NCBI RefSeq assembly: GCF_954871325.1 | Contig: NC_088775.1 | Location: forward strand, 92,791,655 to 92,855,654 | Length of the DNA stretch: 64,000 nt | From: Gordionus sp. m RMFG-2023 | Lineage: Eukaryota; Nematomorpha; Gordioida; Chordodea; Parachordodidae | Direction: 5' to 3' | Part shown: positions 62,301 through 64,000 of the stretch, piece after piece | How the letters are laid out: every line of letters begins with the position of its first letter | How positions within the stretch are numbered: position 1 is the stretch's first letter | The notes under the pieces: model-generated | What the model saw: only the letters and a program-made list of their open reading frames with translations | What the model was told of the DNA's origin: nothing | Database searches by the model: none | Program-made: the position numbers and the translations under genes

Positions 62301-63538
62301 CCATTTTGTCGATGTTTTGATTCTCCATCGCGAACACATGGGCGGGGGAATAGGTATAACGCTGGCGGGAGGCGTGGACCAAGAACAAAAGGAAATTCGG
62401 GTAATAGAATTTTTTTAACGCCGATGAAAGCAGACGGAAATGGAATTTAGAAAACTAAAATTAATGTCACCTGATTATTTGTTTTTTTATTGATATATTT
62501 TTTTACTTCCGCCAGATACACAAAGTGATAAGCGGGAGCGTGGCTGAAAAAGATGGCCGAGCTCAAAAAGGTGACAGAGTTTTATCTATAAATGGGAAGG
62601 CTATGCACAACTTGACACATCGACAAAGCGTCGAATTCCTAAAGGCTCCTAGACCCGAAGTTAGCTTTAATAATAAGAGATTGGAAATTTATTTGGTTTT
62701 TTTTTTAGGTAGTATTAGTTATATCCCGCCCAAAGACAGGTTCGTGTTCTCTTACGCGCTTAACCGACGCTGTCACGTCAATTACCAGTGACAGACATCG
62801 TCTCGACCAGAACCATCTCCTAAATCCACCCAGCAAAAATTCCCACGAAAAAACGGATAATTTTGGCCTCTCGACAACCATAGGTGGCGACGAAAAGTTA
62901 CTCGTAGAAGAAGACATTTTAGGTTTAAAAATGGGTTAACCTATATTTTTAATTTATATAATTAAATTTGATCGCCCGATTTTTAGGGGGTAAAGAAGGA
63001 CGACCAGCTGATTTCGTAGATGAATGCGCGCTAAAATGCGAACCCGGCGTTCCCTCCGAAGTTATCAAAATCGAGTTAGAAAATACCGCCTCGTGTGGGC
63101 TCGGCTTTTCGCTAGAAGGCGGTCGAGCCTCCCTATTCGGAGATAAGCCTATAACTATCAAACGAGTTTTTAAAGGTTTTTTTTTTATCCTTCATTTCTT
63201 TTTTTTTACTCCTTCTCTTCAACGTTTTTTCTTCGTTCATTCTTTTTATTCTTTTCTCCATTTATTTTATTTTACTTTACTTTTCAAAACTTTGCGATTT
63301 CGGAAAATCTGTAAAGGGGATGATTAAGATCTAACGCTTTAACTCGAAACACAAAATAATTTTTTTTTTAGGTGGAACTCTCGATAGGTGCGGTCTATTA
63401 AGCACGGGGGACGAGATTTTAATGGTCAACGACCAGAACACCGAACACATGACTCATTTTCAAGCTTGGAATTTTGTCAAATCGCTACCGGACGGGAAAG
63501 TTACGATAGTAGCCCGAAAAATGGCCACCATCTCTTAA
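56317..63538 (+). CDS. IL16: Pro-interleukin-16-like PDZ protein, 10 coding exons
   Basis: A PDZ scaffold of the IL16/PDZD2 family, expected to bind C-terminal peptides of channels, receptors or myosin phosphatase. Exons: 56317-57744, 57868-58045, 58157-58389, 58622-58809, 61904-61982, 62242-62400, 62516-62659, 62709-62922, 62987-63175, 63372-63538. The total is 2979 bases, so 992 residues; every phase joins. An in-frame TGA 15 bases upstream fixes the start at 56317 or its second ATG at 56323. Residues 1-700 are low-complexity and Ser/Asn/His-rich. The first PDZ (about 720-812) has [11 protein letters not shown] as carboxylate loop. The second (about 895-988) has [19 protein letters not shown] and [19 protein letters not shown], very like the last PDZ of vertebrate pro-IL16. 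PDZD2 is the alternative name. Exon 4 could start three bases later. Confidence 0.88.
56785..57030 (+). repeat. 48-base coding repeats (16-residue Asn-rich units) in the IL16-like gene
   Basis: Three units of 48 bases starting at 56833, 56881 and 56929 encode [32 protein letters not shown] and [16 protein letters not shown]. Diverged partial units flank them. Period is a multiple of three, so gains or losses keep the frame. Function unknown; likely a flexible linker. Confidence 0.9.
59553..59738. mobile_element. MITE family C copy
   Basis: Ends CAGAGACTTGCAG and CTGCAGGTCTCTG are inverted, followed inside by GGCCCGGCCCGGACC and GGGCCGGGCCGTACAA. The core is AAACCAAATATTT. No clear 8-base target duplication was found. 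Confidence 0.75.
59884..60645. mobile_element. Harbinger relic with inverted MADF/SANT fragments
   Basis: Ends AGTGTCAGAAAATAGTTTTC and, read inward from the right, AGTGTCAGAGAATAGTTTTC are inverted over about 180 bases. Each arm contains a broken piece of a MADF/SANT-like frame: one reads [17 protein letters not shown] and NPNYDQVEE, the other [17 protein letters not shown]. These match the Myb-like protein of the complete element (CNSDLKYRDT, KWEEIGKIYELNYEQI). No transposase remains. Confidence 0.65.
61595..61680 (+). repeat. tRNA-like or SINE-like patch
   Basis: GGGTTCGATCC at 61651-61661 resembles a Pol III B box and can form a T-arm with CTGGG and CTTAG. GTGGTTCAGCACGTG upstream is a weak A-box-like stretch, and a T6 terminator follows at about 61675. 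A run of C interrupts the anticodon-arm region, so it is not a functional tRNA. Possibly a tRNA pseudogene or SINE head. Confidence 0.25.
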
Positions 63539-64000
63539 TCCTCCCTCACCCATATATATTTTTTTGATAGTCAGCCTTCATTTTTTTTACTCATTAAACA
63601 AAATTATTATTTTTCTATTCTCAATTCTTTATTCCCCCACTTAAATCCATCATTATTCCACCATCCCATAATTTTTATAATGCACCAAATATTGTTTATA
63701 TGATAAAGCCATGCTCAAAAAAGATAATAATAAATCAAGATAATTCTTACCCCATGAGAACTACAAAAAAAATAGGAAATTAGATGAAGAAAAGATTTCT
63801 AATATTTTTTATATATAAAAAAAATTAATTGATTTTTATAATACCACCACAAAAATGAACGCATAATCCTTTTTTAAATAATTTTGAAAATAAAATTGAT
63901 ATTTTGCTACTTAATAAATATAAATCATAATATTAAAAATTGTATTAACACGAGAATCAAACCAACTATTATGCCTTATCTCCTATAATATTTATATTAT
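63539..64000. other. 3' flank of the IL16-like gene
   Basis: Contains the likely poly-A signals ATTAAA (63593-63598) and AATAAA-type words near 63728. The rest is AT-rich with no gene seen. Confidence 0.5.

Overview
The window is nuclear DNA of a multicellular animal. It is very AT-rich, its genes are split by introns that are either tiny (about 37-66 bases) or several kilobases long, and the spaces are packed with transposons, MITEs and microsatellites. Gene content (calcineurin B, NAXE, PIN4 and an IL16-type PDZ protein) says metazoan. I cannot fix the phylum from the sequence. All gene structures below were assembled by hand from splice signals, reading phase and family resemblance.

Layout. 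1-2.4 kb: the last exon of an RGG-tail protein on the plus strand, a CTCTT microsatellite and a short unrecognised coding-like stretch. 7.6-20.3 kb, minus strand: a complete five-exon calcineurin B gene of 170 residues. Its two long introns hold a hAT MITE, an integrase/OTU fossil element, a (GAAA)n array and a 3.4-kb hAT transposon with perfect 8-base target duplications. 20.3-34.3 kb: mostly gene-poor, with one unrecognised C-terminal gene end at 26.4-26.7 kb and several inverted-repeat elements. 34.3-37.3 kb: a PIF/Harbinger transposon in which both genes, a four-exon DDE transposase and a seven-exon Myb/SANT-like partner, read through completely. 38.7-46.5 kb, plus strand: NAXE, with a 5.5-kb last intron carrying a second hAT transposon and a piece of 18S rRNA sequence. 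47.2-47.9 kb, minus strand: PIN4, convergent with NAXE. 53-63.5 kb: a ten-coding-exon gene for a 992-residue IL16-like protein with two C-terminal PDZ domains, probably with an upstream untranslated exon near 53.4 kb.

The host genes are unrelated housekeeping or signalling genes. They show no operon logic beyond the convergent NAXE/PIN4 pair. The most notable features are the apparently intact Harbinger element, a recurring palindromic MITE whose arms carry AAAATGGCG and CAGCTG motifs, and at least four elements that contain internal inverted duplications of their own sequence and could give hairpin RNA.
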